Shown: positions 29,983 to 38,481, counted from the first letter of the stretch. The stretch: 64,000 nucleotides of DNA from Collimonas arenae (GCF_000786695.1 NZ_CP009962.1:3038001-3102000), one strand, 5' to 3'. Translations and numbers: made by a program. Notes: a model not told the origin generated them from the letters alone.

Positions 29983-30940
29983 CTTTGTATCCAGTTAATT
30001 GCCAGAAATCGTAAAAATTGAACCATTGCAGCGGAGCTCTCAGGCAAAAGTGCTCCAACCGTGCCGCATAAGCGGCGGCCAACTCACTGAGGACCTGGTC
30101 GCGATTCTTGCGCGGCAGCCTGACCGTTTCTCGAAACAGTTCGAAATGGCATTCTGAATGGCCATTCCTTGTCATCGAAAACAGCAGATAGACCGGACAC
30201 TGGAGCAAGCTTGCCAATACATAAGGGCCTACCGGAAAGGCGGCAGTTTGTCCGAGAAAGGAGGCGCGCGCCACGCGCGGCGCGGCCGAGACCGGAATGC
30301 GGTCGCCGGCAATGGCGACAAATTCGCCACGCCCAACCTTTTCCGCCAGGATCATGGCGGTAGCGGGAGTCATTTCGCTGACCTGCATCAAGTTCAGCTG
30401 GCTGTCCGGATCGAGCTTTGCCAACAGGCGGTTGAACGCCTGCGCATGCTTGGTGTGCACCAGCACGGTGATCCTCAGTGCCTTACGCTGGCGTGACAGC
30501 ACCCGGCACAACTCCAGGTTACCCAGATGCGCGCAGACCAGCAAGCCGCCACGCTGCGCCTGGATATTTTCCAGCATCTGTTCGCGGCCGAACGACGTCA
30601 CATCGGCAGTTTTGAACAAACCGCCCCACAACAACATCTTGTCGAGAATATTTTCAGCGAAAGCGGCAAAATGCTGGAACACGCCGCGCAAGCCGGGACG
30701 AATCCGGTTAACACTTACGGCCAGCGGATCAAACGTACGCAGACGTTGCAAGTAAGCTATTGATGCTTGCCGCGCGGCCGGCTTGCTGAACAAATACCAG
30801 CCCAGCACCGGATACAGCGCAAGACGAAACGGCCAGCGACCGGCGATGCGGTAAATCCAGAACAGCAGACGCATACCGCCAACAAAGCTGGCTTCATTGA
30901 TCTGCGCCCAGTGATGCGGCGGCGGCTGTCCTGCGTTCAT
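29969..30940 (-). CDS. LpxL-like lysophospholipid acyltransferase
   Basis: 323 aa. It carries the HX4E-type acyltransferase motif in AHLGNLELC, then FVAIAGDRIPVS and a hydrophobic YVLASLLQCPVYLLFSMTR. It resembles the lauroyl-transferase-like acyltransferases (COG4261) that occur beside or fused to the glycosyltransferase in aryl polyene clusters. Here the two are separate genes with an ATGA overlap. Likely role: transfer of the acyl/aryl polyene to a lipid. Start MNAGQPPPHH at 30940; an upstream frame from 31126 overlaps the glycosyltransferase. Confidence 0.84.
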   Translation of the reverse strand: MNAGQPPPHHWAQINEASFVGGMRLLFWIYRIAGRWPFRLALYPVLGWYLFSKPAARQASIAYLQRLRTFDPLAVSVNRIRPGLRGVFQHFAAFAENILDKMLLWGGLFKTADVTSFGREQMLENIQAQRGGLLVCAHLGNLELCRVLSRQRKALRITVLVHTKHAQAFNRLLAKLDPDSQLNLMQVSEMTPATAMILAEKVGRGEFVAIAGDRIPVSAAPRVARASFLGQTAAFPVGPYVLASLLQCPVYLLFSMTRNGHSECHFELFRETVRLPRKNRDQVLSELAAAYAARLEHFCLRAPLQWFNFYDFWQLTGYKDASR

Positions 30941-31731
30941 GCTGCGCCTCGCCTGGGCAGCAAGCGGCGAGCCAGCAAACGCGGGGCACGCCACAGCATG
31001 CCGAAGAACAGCGTTGCATGCAGACGTGAAATCAGCAGGTTGTCCGGGCCGGCACGGAAATGTGAAATGCCATCCGTTGGATAAGCGACCCGGGTCGGCA
31101 AGTTGACGATAGAGACGCCATCCCAATACAAACGCACCAATACCTCGATATCGAAGTTCATCCGTTCGCCCAGTTTTTTACGCTGCACCAAACGGATCAG
31201 GGACGGCAAGGGATAGACCCGAAAGCCGCACATCGAATCTTTGATATCGAGCGACAGCGTATTGATCCAGACCCAGACGTGGGTCAGATAGCGCGCATAC
31301 AAACGCAAGGAAGGTACGCTGTCGTCGTACTGTGGGCAACCTGCGATCAGGCTTTGCGGCCTGGCGGCTGCCTGCTGCAGAAAACGGGGAATATCGTCGG
31401 TACAATGCTGGCCATCGGCGTCGATCTGCAATGCGTGGCTGAAGCCGGCATCGGCCGCATGCTGAACGCCGGTCAGCACCGCCCCGCCCTTGCCGCGGTT
31501 GACGGCGTGGCGCAACAAGATAATCCTGCCCGGCTCAGCCGCTGCCAGCGCATCAAGCACCGCCGCACAAGAGGCAGAACTGGCATCGTCCACCAGCACG
31601 CAAGGCAGATCGCGCGCCAGCACCGCGGCCACCACAGCGCCGATGGCGTGTTCGTGGTTATAAACCGGAATCACTGCGCACGGCTTGAATTTGTTTGCGT
31701 TGGAGGTAACGCCCGATTCAGTCAGCTGCAT
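30937..31731 (-). CDS. apeJ: Family 2 glycosyltransferase (ApeJ-like)
   Basis: 264 aa. AVIPVYNHEHAIGAVV at the N terminus and DADGQH (DxD metal and nucleotide-sugar site) mark a GT-A fold. The segment GFRVYP is also typical of these transferases, and no clear membrane helix is visible. It is likely to add a sugar or polar group in the lipid-linked pigment. The start MQLTESG at 31731 has GGAG 8 bases upstream; an ATG at 31764 lacks a site. It begins inside the end of the ligase-dehydratase gene. Confidence 0.85.
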   Translation of the reverse strand: MQLTESGVTSNANKFKPCAVIPVYNHEHAIGAVVAAVLARDLPCVLVDDASSASCAAVLDALAAAEPGRIILLRHAVNRGKGGAVLTGVQHAADAGFSHALQIDADGQHCTDDIPRFLQQAAARPQSLIAGCPQYDDSVPSLRLYARYLTHVWVWINTLSLDIKDSMCGFRVYPLPSLIRLVQRKKLGERMNFDIEVLVRLYWDGVSIVNLPTRVAYPTDGISHFRAGPDNLLISRLHATLFFGMLWRAPRLLARRLLPRRGAA

Positions 31732-33508
31732 GGCCGGCTCCAAAATTAATTCGACCACTGGCATGCTGTCCGGCGGCGGAGATCATGCGAAACGTCAGGT
31801 TGCTCTTTTGTTGATCGTGCAACAGCTCCAGTTGCACCACCATGTCGGGTGTAATCACACGCTGGAATTTCAATGCCTGCATACCCAGGAATTGCGGCGC
31901 CAAGGAAAAATATTCGCGACCATAATTGATTGCCCAATCGACCTGCACTACACCGGGCAATATCGGCGCACCTTCGAAATGACCGTCGAAGTATAAAAGA
32001 TCGGCCGGCACCTTCAGCTCCAGCAGTACCCGATGCGATTCTTGTTCCAGCACCTGTCGTACGGGCTTGGTCGGACGCGCTGCCAGATTTTTACCGACCG
32101 ACGCCAATTCTTCCTGCGGCTCAAGCATTGCCAGCAAATCGGCCCGGGTGGTCTTGCCCTGGGCATTGAACGGCAGCGCATCCAGATAGCGCCAACTGCG
32201 CGGCAAGGCGATCGGCTCGACCGCTGGCGCCATGCCGTCGCGCAACAAGCGATTCAGTGCCAGTTTTCCTTGCGTCGACAGAATCTCCCGACCGGCGGTA
32301 GAAAGCACTACAAAGGCGGCGATTCGCTGCCTTGACTGTGGCTGAGACTGCAACTGCTCCAGCAGCAAGACTCTGGCATCCGCCACTGGGGCCAGTGATT
32401 TCAGTTGCCGCTCCAGCGCATCCAGGGAAATACGTTTTTCTTCCACTTTCACAATCCGGTCGACTCTTCCCTTCAAGCGAAAGCGTTGCAGGTCGAGCGC
32501 TTGCACCTGATCGGCCATCGCGTACCATGCAAGATCAGGCAGATGCGGCGAACGGATTTCCAGCACATCGTCATTGGCTGCCACCCGCCAGGCAATCGCC
32601 GGCATCACCCGCCAGCTGTCATCGGCGCCGTCAATCCGCTGACGCCAGGCGATGCCGCCGGTTTCCGAACTGCCGTACACCTCAAATGGAATGGATCCCA
32701 GCAGACGCCCTGCTTCGGCTGCAACCTCCGGCTGCAACGGTCCACCGGATGAAAAAATGCTGCGGAGTGCGGAAAACGAAGACGATGCCTGATGCGACGA
32801 CAACTCAGCCGGCAGGCGCTTCAAATGGGCTGGACTGGAAACCAGCACGGCAGGCCGTTCGCCAGGTAGCAATTCTTCCAGGAAGTTGATTTGCTGGGCA
32901 TGGATCGCGCGGCCCATGGTGATCGGCCAGAGCACTTTAAACAGCAAGCCGTAAATATGCTGGTGCGACACCGTCGCAAAGATCTCCGCGTCGCCAACCT
33001 TATCGCCAAACAATTGTTCAAGCGAGGCCACTTCGGTGGCCAGTTGCGACAGGAATTTCGGTACGGCTTGCGGTTCGCCAGTACTGCCGGAGGTATAAAT
33101 CACGAGTCCGGGAAAATCCGGCGGTAAAGCCTTGAATTCATATTGTGCCGGGATCTTGTCGGATGCAGGCGCTGACAATGGCGCGTAGCCGACCGGAAAA
33201 TCGCCTAGATAACCGTCCACCAGCGCACTCAGAGTGGAGCAAGTCGCAGGCAGTACGTCGCCCGGCAGATAAACAGTCTTGCCGGCCTGCCAGGCGCCGA
33301 ACAGCATACTGGCAAAGGCGGCGCTATCGCTCGAATACAAGGCAAAACGACTTCCTGCCTGGCGCTCCAGCAAGCGCCGCCAGCCTTCAACCTGCGCCAG
33401 AAAATAGCCCAGGTTCAGCGGCTGCCCATCGCGCCATGCAAATCGCTGCCCATGGTCACGGTCTGACAGTTGGCTCAACAAAGTCAGCAAATTGCGGGAT
33501 TCAGACAT
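31718..33508 (-). CDS. apeH: Fused aryl-acid AMP ligase and dehydratase (ApeH-ApeI fusion)
   Basis: 596 aa, two domains. Residues 1 to about 470 form an acyl-CoA synthetase-like AMP ligase (YTSGSTGEPQAVPK at 138-151; VYGSSETGGIAWR; RFRLKGRVDRIVKVEEKRIS). Residues 490-596 form a FabZ/FabA-like hotdog (FDGHFEGAPILPGVVQVDW, His about 510). The first would activate an aryl acid and load it on an ACP; the second would dehydrate 3-hydroxyacyl-ACP. In E. coli-type clusters these are two genes. Start MSESRNLL at 33508 overlaps the membrane-protein stop. Confidence 0.9.
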   Translation of the reverse strand: MSESRNLLTLLSQLSDRDHGQRFAWRDGQPLNLGYFLAQVEGWRRLLERQAGSRFALYSSDSAAFASMLFGAWQAGKTVYLPGDVLPATCSTLSALVDGYLGDFPVGYAPLSAPASDKIPAQYEFKALPPDFPGLVIYTSGSTGEPQAVPKFLSQLATEVASLEQLFGDKVGDAEIFATVSHQHIYGLLFKVLWPITMGRAIHAQQINFLEELLPGERPAVLVSSPAHLKRLPAELSSHQASSSFSALRSIFSSGGPLQPEVAAEAGRLLGSIPFEVYGSSETGGIAWRQRIDGADDSWRVMPAIAWRVAANDDVLEIRSPHLPDLAWYAMADQVQALDLQRFRLKGRVDRIVKVEEKRISLDALERQLKSLAPVADARVLLLEQLQSQPQSRQRIAAFVVLSTAGREILSTQGKLALNRLLRDGMAPAVEPIALPRSWRYLDALPFNAQGKTTRADLLAMLEPQEELASVGKNLAARPTKPVRQVLEQESHRVLLELKVPADLLYFDGHFEGAPILPGVVQVDWAINYGREYFSLAPQFLGMQALKFQRVITPDMVVQLELLHDQQKSNLTFRMISAAGQHASGRINFGAGHAAD

Positions 33509-34106
33509 GCTGCCCGTCCTGTTGCAAGCCGGATTGGGCGTCAAGCCGGCGATGATGCCGCTTGACCAGCACGCGCACCAGGTATTCGCCAACAAACAGG
33601 AAGCCCATCAGTACATAGGCGATGAGCCCGTTGTATAGCGACCAGACTGCGGCAGAAGCCCACAACGCGGTCACCAAGGCCAGTCCGCCGTTGATAATAA
33701 AAAAAACGCACCAGACCTGGGTAACCCTCCGCGTGTAGACGATGCCATAAGCGGGCAAGGCCGGATCGGTAAGACGGGCCATGCGCTCAATGATCGAAAG
33801 CGGCGCGTACAGACTGTAGGCAAATACCGTCAGCATGCCAAGATTCACTAGCACCGGATACAGTTTCAAAGGTAATAGCGCATTGTTCCAGATCGCCAGC
33901 CCCGCCAGCAGCAAGGCCCCCGCCAGCCACCAGCGGCTGCTGCGCTTGAGCTTCAGGCTCGGCAAGCGGGTGGCGGCGGCCAGCACCAGCAGCAAGGCCA
34001 GCAGGCGCGGCTCTACCCGGCCGTGGCCGAGCCAGATTGCGAGCGGATAGAGCAAGGTAACCAGTACGCTCACTGCCATCGGTAAAAGGCGCCTGATGTT
34101 GTGCAT
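33501..34106 (-). CDS. apeG: Cluster membrane protein, COG4648-like (ApeG-like)
   Basis: 201 aa with about five hydrophobic segments (LPMAVSVLVTLLYPLAIWLG, LLALLLVLAAATRLP, WWLAGALLLAGLAIW, VFFIINGGLALVTALW, GLIAYVLMGFLFVGEYLV) and a basic C terminus. Proteins of this kind sit between the ACP and ligase genes in aryl polyene clusters. Function unknown; a role in membrane attachment of the synthase or in lipid handling is only a guess. Starts 23 bases after the second ACP gene. Confidence 0.8.
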   Translation of the reverse strand: MHNIRRLLPMAVSVLVTLLYPLAIWLGHGRVEPRLLALLLVLAAATRLPSLKLKRSSRWWLAGALLLAGLAIWNNALLPLKLYPVLVNLGMLTVFAYSLYAPLSIIERMARLTDPALPAYGIVYTRRVTQVWCVFFIINGGLALVTALWASAAVWSLYNGLIAYVLMGFLFVGEYLVRVLVKRHHRRLDAQSGLQQDGQHV

Positions 34107-34129
34107 CCCGGGTCGTATCCTCGAACGCC

Positions 34130-34402
34130 TTACTTGCCGTCTTCGGCCAGCAAGGCGGCCAGCGCGTCGACCACATCCTGCACCGTACGCACCGCCTTGA
34201 ACACATCTGGCTGCAAGCGCTTGCCGGTCAGCTGCTTGAGCTTGACCACCAGGTCGACAGCATCGATGCTGTCGATATCCAGATCGGTATACAAATTGGC
34301 TTGCGGCGTCACCTTGTCCTTGTCGATCTCGAACATGTCATGTAGTACATCCACCAGCCACAGGTAAATTTCTTCCTTGCTCATTGAATTGGTCAACATC
34401 AT
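34130..34402 (-). CDS. apeF: Acyl carrier protein 2 (ApeF-like)
   Basis: 90 aa. The phosphopantetheine site is DIDSIDAVDLV (Ser about 45). Acidic helices and length are typical of ACPs. An alternative start MSKEEIYLW at 34384 would give 84 aa. Two ACPs in a row, with different sequences, suggest that one carries the starter and the other the growing chain, as described for aryl polyene synthases. It is the second of the pair, 7 bases after the first. Confidence 0.92.
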   Translation of the reverse strand: MMLTNSMSKEEIYLWLVDVLHDMFEIDKDKVTPQANLYTDLDIDSIDAVDLVVKLKQLTGKRLQPDVFKAVRTVQDVVDALAALLAEDGK

Positions 34403-34409
34403 TACACCG

Positions 34410-34670
34410 TCATTTCTTTCTATTGCTGGCGATCATTGCAGCCAGCGTACGCACTGAAGCAAAATGATTACGGGTCTCGGCCGAATCCGCCGACAACGAG
34501 ATGCCGTAGCGTTTCTGGATCGCCACGCCGAGCTCCAGCGCATCGATCGAGTCGAGACCGAGGCCGTCGACAAACAACGGCGCATCGCTGACGATGTCGG
34601 CCGGAGTGATGTCCTCCAATTGCAGGACATCGATGATGACCTGCTTTACTTCTTCTTCAAGCTGCTGCAT
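34410..34670 (-). CDS. apeE: Acyl carrier protein 1 (ApeE-like)
   Basis: 86 aa. The phosphopantetheine site is GLDSIDALELG (Ser about 41). N-terminal MQQLEEEVKQVIIDVLQLEDI is the usual first helix. It overlaps the end of the acyltransferase gene by 14 bases. Distinct from the second ACP in the region after the serine, so the two are not a recent duplication. Confidence 0.93.
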   Translation of the reverse strand: MQQLEEEVKQVIIDVLQLEDITPADIVSDAPLFVDGLGLDSIDALELGVAIQKRYGISLSADSAETRNHFASVRTLAAMIASNRKK

Positions 34671-35436
34671 GGACTTGGCTTTCTTTCCTAAAATAATCCT
34701 GCAAGTACGCGGTCAAATGCCTGGCAGCCAATACTTCGCTCCCCGATTTGGCAAGAAACGCCTGTACATCGATATCGTCTTTTACTTCAATACTGAAATG
34801 CGCTGCGACCGCCGGCACCTGCCACCATTTCACACCCTTGCCCAAGGTTGGCGGCAGACAACGGATCACTACCGGCGTCACGTTCGACAGGCTGCGCACC
34901 GCGATATTGGCGGCCCCGCGCTTCAGATGGATCTGGCCGTCGCCGGCGGTGCGCGTGCCTTCCGGAAAAATGATCAGGTTGCTGCCGCGCCGCAAAGAAG
35001 TAATGCAATCTTCAATCAGGCCACTCCCGTAATCGTTGCTGATATAGCCAGCGGCACTGACCGGCCCTCGCGTAAACGGGTTATCCCACAGCCGCCCCTT
35101 CACGATGCAATCGGCACGCTTGACGAAAGCCATCAGAAACACCGTATCGATCAAAGTCGGATGATTAGCCAGGATCAGCAAGCCGCGCCGCTCCAGCCGC
35201 TCAAGGCCGCTGATATCGTAGTTCAGCACACCAAGCCGGCGCATGAATCCGACGAAGCCACGAAACACCAAGCGGATCACACGGCGCGCCATGGAAATGC
35301 GCAGCTGACGCTCCCAGATCAACAAATTCAGCACTGGAAACACCGTAGCCCGCAACAGCAGGCCGCCGACCGCAAACACCACAAAACTGACGCCGGTTGC
35401 CAACACCCGCCAATAGCGGTTCAAACGCTTTAGCAT
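34657..35436 (-). CDS. apeD: PlsC-like 1-acyl-glycerol-3-phosphate acyltransferase (ApeD-like)
   Basis: 259 aa. An N-terminal hydrophobic region (VLATGVSFVVFAVGGLLL) leads to the acyltransferase motifs HX4D in NHPTLID (about 91-97) and FPEGTR (about 156-161). It probably places an acyl chain on a glycerophosphate-like acceptor, helping form the membrane-bound pigment lipid. It overlaps the ketosynthase-like gene by 7 bases. Confidence 0.88.
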   Translation of the reverse strand: MLKRLNRYWRVLATGVSFVVFAVGGLLLRATVFPVLNLLIWERQLRISMARRVIRLVFRGFVGFMRRLGVLNYDISGLERLERRGLLILANHPTLIDTVFLMAFVKRADCIVKGRLWDNPFTRGPVSAAGYISNDYGSGLIEDCITSLRRGSNLIIFPEGTRTAGDGQIHLKRGAANIAVRSLSNVTPVVIRCLPPTLGKGVKWWQVPAVAAHFSIEVKDDIDVQAFLAKSGSEVLAARHLTAYLQDYFRKESQVHAAA

Positions 35437-36209
35437 AGCGTCCCCGCAAGACGCTGCCAGCGCCAGCGCTGGCCTGAGCCGGCGCGCAACAGTTCAGGTT
35501 CCCGACGCAGATAAAAAGCTAGCACTTCCAGCCCTGCCGGCTGGCGGGCGCCACCTGATTCCTGTGCCATAACGGCCGCATCATCTTCAAATTCATCAAC
35601 CCACGACAGCGCAATGACATCGTCCGACCTCGTAGCCGCAGGCTGCAATAGCCAAGCCCAGGCAAAGGGTTGCTCCTGGCAATCTTCAAAATCCTGAAAC
35701 AGTTCTGGCAACACGCCGTCATACGCCACTAGCAGCACCTCCGGCGCGCCATCGGCCAGCAAACCGCAGGCTTCAATTACCGCATGTTCAACCCCGTGAG
35801 ACCCGGCCGCCAGCGCCGCATGGCTGGCCTGATCCTGACGCGCGATAGAAAACAGGCCGGCAGCGGCATTGTGAACCGACAAACTGAAAGAAGCGGGAGA
35901 TAAGGGTTGCCCCTCTGCGAGATCGGCGAGCAGTTCGACCGAACGCGCGCATTCGCCATGGCGCGAGCAGAATACGGTAGGCACGTCGACGCGGCCATCG
36001 AGACAGCTGTAGGCAGTTTCCAGCGCCATCTTACCGAGAAAACCAGCGCGCCGACGCAGCATCGCAGGCATCGCGGCAACCGCAGCTTCGCTATTGCCTG
36101 CGATGACAAACGGCTTGTCGGCCCACGCCAGCCATGCGGCGGCTGTACCCAGCCCTGGAGCCCAGGCGGCATGCGATGCAATTGAAAATCTCACTCCCCC
36201 GAGTTCCAT
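35430..36209 (-). CDS. apeC: Cys-less ketosynthase-like subunit (ApeC-like, chain-length-factor type)
   Basis: 259 aa, about two thirds of a normal ketosynthase. The segment FSLSVHNAAAGLFSIA (about 107-122) lines up with the active-site region of ketosynthases but has no Cys, and neither catalytic His motif is seen. It fits Ketoacyl-synt_2 proteins that pair with a real ketosynthase; the 21953-23128 enzyme is the likely partner. First gene of the pigment operon; its promoter must lie in 36210-36667. Confidence 0.85.
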   Translation of the reverse strand: MELGGVRFSIASHAAWAPGLGTAAAWLAWADKPFVIAGNSEAAVAAMPAMLRRRAGFLGKMALETAYSCLDGRVDVPTVFCSRHGECARSVELLADLAEGQPLSPASFSLSVHNAAAGLFSIARQDQASHAALAAGSHGVEHAVIEACGLLADGAPEVLLVAYDGVLPELFQDFEDCQEQPFAWAWLLQPAATRSDDVIALSWVDEFEDDAAVMAQESGGARQPAGLEVLAFYLRREPELLRAGSGQRWRWQRLAGTLC

Positions 36210-36667
36210 CTACTACTCCCCAATACCCATCAATATGACTTTATTTTTTGCCGACAATCTAGGGAGCTGAATCGACGGCGCTAATTTGGCAATTTATTTG
36301 CCAATTTATGCATTTTGCGCGGCATTATAAACTATATGCCACAGAGAAATGTTGCCAACTGCGCAGCATTACGATTTTTAACTATAGTTTGCAATTGTCC
36401 GTGATCCGGCGCGTTTTTACGCCGAAATATACAGTAAGTTACAGTATGTTCGCGCACCACAATACCCAAAAAAACATGCAAAACAGATCATTGGAGATAA
36501 ATAAGCATTAATTTGACGATCAAAAACAACACTCTATTTATCGACGGTATCGGAGATGGTCAAAGCGGACATTTTGGCGAAGTAGCACTACCGCAAGAAA
36601 AGTTTCAAAGGGGGAATTTGAAAAAATGGCTTGCGCTCGCACAACACTATTCAGACAGGCAGTTGGC
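36210..36667. promoter_or_regulatory. Promoter region of the aryl polyene operon
   Basis: 458 bases without a gene, between the first pigment gene (start 36209, minus) and the end of the DUF1289 gene. It is AT-richer than its surroundings. It contains an inverted repeat TTGGCAA-N5-TTGCCAA, described separately. A weak hairpin (TTTCAAA/TTTGAAA, 36603-36623) follows the DUF1289 stop. I see no ORF with a ribosome-binding site here and could not place the -10/-35 with confidence. Confidence 0.6.
36286..36304. promoter_or_regulatory. Palindromic operator-like site upstream of the pigment operon
   Basis: TTGGCAA-TTTAT-TTGCCAA: perfect 7-bp arms around a 5-base spacer, about 77 bases upstream of the first pigment gene. 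Size and AT-rich flanks suit a dimeric regulator; the T-N11-A pattern of LysR-type sites is also met. The regulator is unknown. The TetR gene at 37134 is the nearest candidate. Confidence 0.45.
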
Positions 36668-36859
36668 TCACCCTTGCCGGCGTGGATAACCTTCGGCGGT
36701 AATCCGCTCCCAGATTTTAGTTTTCTCTTCTTCCGTCATGAAAACCCAGTGGGCTACTTCGTTCACGGTGCGTCCGCAACCACGGCAGATATCGTCGAAG
36801 GTGGTGGAACAGACCGCTACACAAGGCGTATCGGGACGTTGCGGGGGAGAATCTGACAT
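36668..36859 (-). CDS. DUF1289 small Cys-rich protein
   Basis: 63 aa from MSDSPPQRPDT at 36859 (AAGG upstream). Four cysteines occur in CVAVCSTTFDDICRGCGR, a CxxxC..CxxC pattern that probably binds metal, followed by a helical W/E/K-rich end (VFMTEEEKTKIWERI). This is the standard DUF1289 layout; function not known. Longer frames to 36922 start without a convincing site. Divergent from the TetR gene, with 274 gene-free bases between. Confidence 0.85.
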   Translation of the reverse strand: MSDSPPQRPDTPCVAVCSTTFDDICRGCGRTVNEVAHWVFMTEEEKTKIWERITAEGYPRRQG

Positions 36860-37133
36860 GCTGGCCTTTTTTTGAAAATAATGCATGGGGTACTCGCTTT
36901 CAAGTACTACCCGGCTCTTCATTTTATAACAGCAGCCATGCGGCTGATTCTATTTCGGTAATCCATGGGACGGAAAACAAGCGGTTTTCACCGAATAAAA
37001 TAAATGGTATTACTATCATTTCAGCAATGCAGCTACGACGACAGGCGCGAAGCAATATACAATCTTTGCTGAGCCAATTTACCAATCTGGTAGAAACAGC
37101 ATTGCGGACCGAATAGCAGAAAGAAAACAAGTC

Positions 37134-37799
37134 ATGGAGCAAAAGGCGCCACGTCGCACCCGCGAAAAAATTATGGATCTGTCGCTGCGACTCTTCAACG
37201 AGTTCGGCGAACCCAACATCACCACCACCATCATCGCCGACGAGATGAAAATCTCGCCGGGGAACCTGTATTACCACTTCCGCAACAAGGACGATATCGT
37301 CAATTCGATTTTCGTGACGTTTGAAGAAGAAATCAGTCGCATGCTGGCCATGACGCAAGGACAACGCCCGACGATGCACGACGTCTGGCATTATTTGCAT
37401 CATATGTTCCAGCTAATCTGGCGCTACCGCTTTTTTTATCGCGACCTTAACGACCTGCTGTCGCGCAATCGCACCCTGGAGTTGCATTTCAAGGAAATTT
37501 TCGGTCACAAGATCGCTGTGGTCAGGGAATTGTGCCAGGGATTGCATGAAGACCATGCGCTCGACGCCAGCCCGGCCGAGATCGACGCCCTGTCGTCGAA
37601 CATGGTGGTGGTCGCCAGTTACTGGCTCTCTTACCAATATGTTCTGAATCCGCGCCAATATACGGAACAGCCGGTAGTAGACCATGCTCTGGCGAGCGGT
37701 TGCTATCAGGTCCTGGCGCTGATGCAGCCTTATCTGCGTGGCGAAACGCTGACGCATTTCGAACAATTGAAAACCAAATACTTGCAAAGTAACGTCTGA
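37134..37799 (+). CDS. TetR/AcrR-family transcription regulator
   Basis: 221 aa. The N-terminal TetR HTH (residues 8-60) reads TREKIMDLSLRLFNEFGEPNITTTIIADEM, then KISPGNLYYHFRNKDDI. The helical C-terminal ligand domain (about 70-210) has many aromatic residues (WRYRFFYRDLNDLLS). Ligand and targets unknown. It is 27 bases ahead of the LOG-family gene and may be cotranscribed; it could also control the pigment operon 0.9 kb away, but nothing in the sequence shows this. Confidence 0.93.
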   Translation: MEQKAPRRTREKIMDLSLRLFNEFGEPNITTTIIADEMKISPGNLYYHFRNKDDIVNSIFVTFEEEISRMLAMTQGQRPTMHDVWHYLHHMFQLIWRYRFFYRDLNDLLSRNRTLELHFKEIFGHKIAVVRELCQGLHEDHALDASPAEIDALSSNMVVVASYWLSYQYVLNPRQYTEQPVVDHALASGCYQVLALMQPYLRGETLTHFEQLKTKYLQSNV

Positions 37800-37825
37800 T
37801 TGCCGGCTTTGCAAAACCTGATTCG

Positions 37826-38416
37826 ATGACATCTATAAAATCTCTCTGCATTTATTGCGGCTCCTCTCCCGGCGCCACGCCAGTCTATGCGCAAGCGGCG
37901 CGCGGCCTGGCGCAAGCTATGGTGGAAGATAATATTGCGCTGGTGTACGGTGGCGGCAATGTCGGCCTGATGGGTATTATTGCCGATGAGGTAATACGCC
38001 TGGGCGGCCAGGCTACCGGTGTGATTCCAGAAGCGTTGTTGAAAAAAGAACTTGGCCACAACGGCCTGACGCAGCTGCATATCGTCAAGGACATGCATGA
38101 ACGCAAGGCGATGATGGCAGAGTTGTCGGATGGCTTTATCGCCATGCCTGGCGGCGTAGGTACGCTGGAAGAATTGTTTGAGGTGGTTACCTGGGCTCAG
38201 CTAGGTTTTCACCAGAAGCCGATTGGCTTATTGAACGTGGACGGTTTTTATGACGGCTTGCTGCAATTTATCCAGCATATGGTGACGCAGCGCTTCCTCA
38301 AGGGTGAGCAAGCGGAATTGATGATGGCGGAAGCACAGCCGACAGACCTGCTGCAACGCTTCAAGTCGTTTGCGCCACTGCATGTACCCAAATGGCTGGA
38401 TCGTACCACCATCTGA
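37826..38416 (+). CDS. LOG-family (TIGR00730) nucleotide 5'-monophosphate phosphoribohydrolase
   Basis: 196 aa Rossmann-fold protein. Key motifs are YGGGNVGLMG (about 47-56) and PGGVGTLEELFE (about 108-119, the PGGxGTxxE signature). The family releases adenine-type bases from nucleotide monophosphates and includes cytokinin-activating LOG enzymes. Full length. Follows the TetR gene and ends just before a hairpin shared with the convergent PLP-enzyme gene. Confidence 0.93.
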   Translation: MTSIKSLCIYCGSSPGATPVYAQAARGLAQAMVEDNIALVYGGGNVGLMGIIADEVIRLGGQATGVIPEALLKKELGHNGLTQLHIVKDMHERKAMMAELSDGFIAMPGGVGTLEELFEVVTWAQLGFHQKPIGLLNVDGFYDGLLQFIQHMVTQRFLKGEQAELMMAEAQPTDLLQRFKSFAPLHVPKWLDRTTI

Positions 38417-38424
38417 AAATGCAA

Positions 38425-38451
38425 ACGGGGCGAATACCATGTATCCGCCCC
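38425..38451. terminator. Hairpin between convergent genes
   Basis: CGGGGCG (38425-38431) pairs with CGCCCCG (38445-38451). An inner ATAC/GTAT extension is separated by one A-C mismatch; the loop is CAT. No strong T-run on either side, so it is probably a weak bidirectional terminator between the LOG gene and the minus-strand PLP enzyme. Confidence 0.5.
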
Positions 38452-38481
38452 GCGTCATTTCTACTCTTACCCTCTGCCGAT

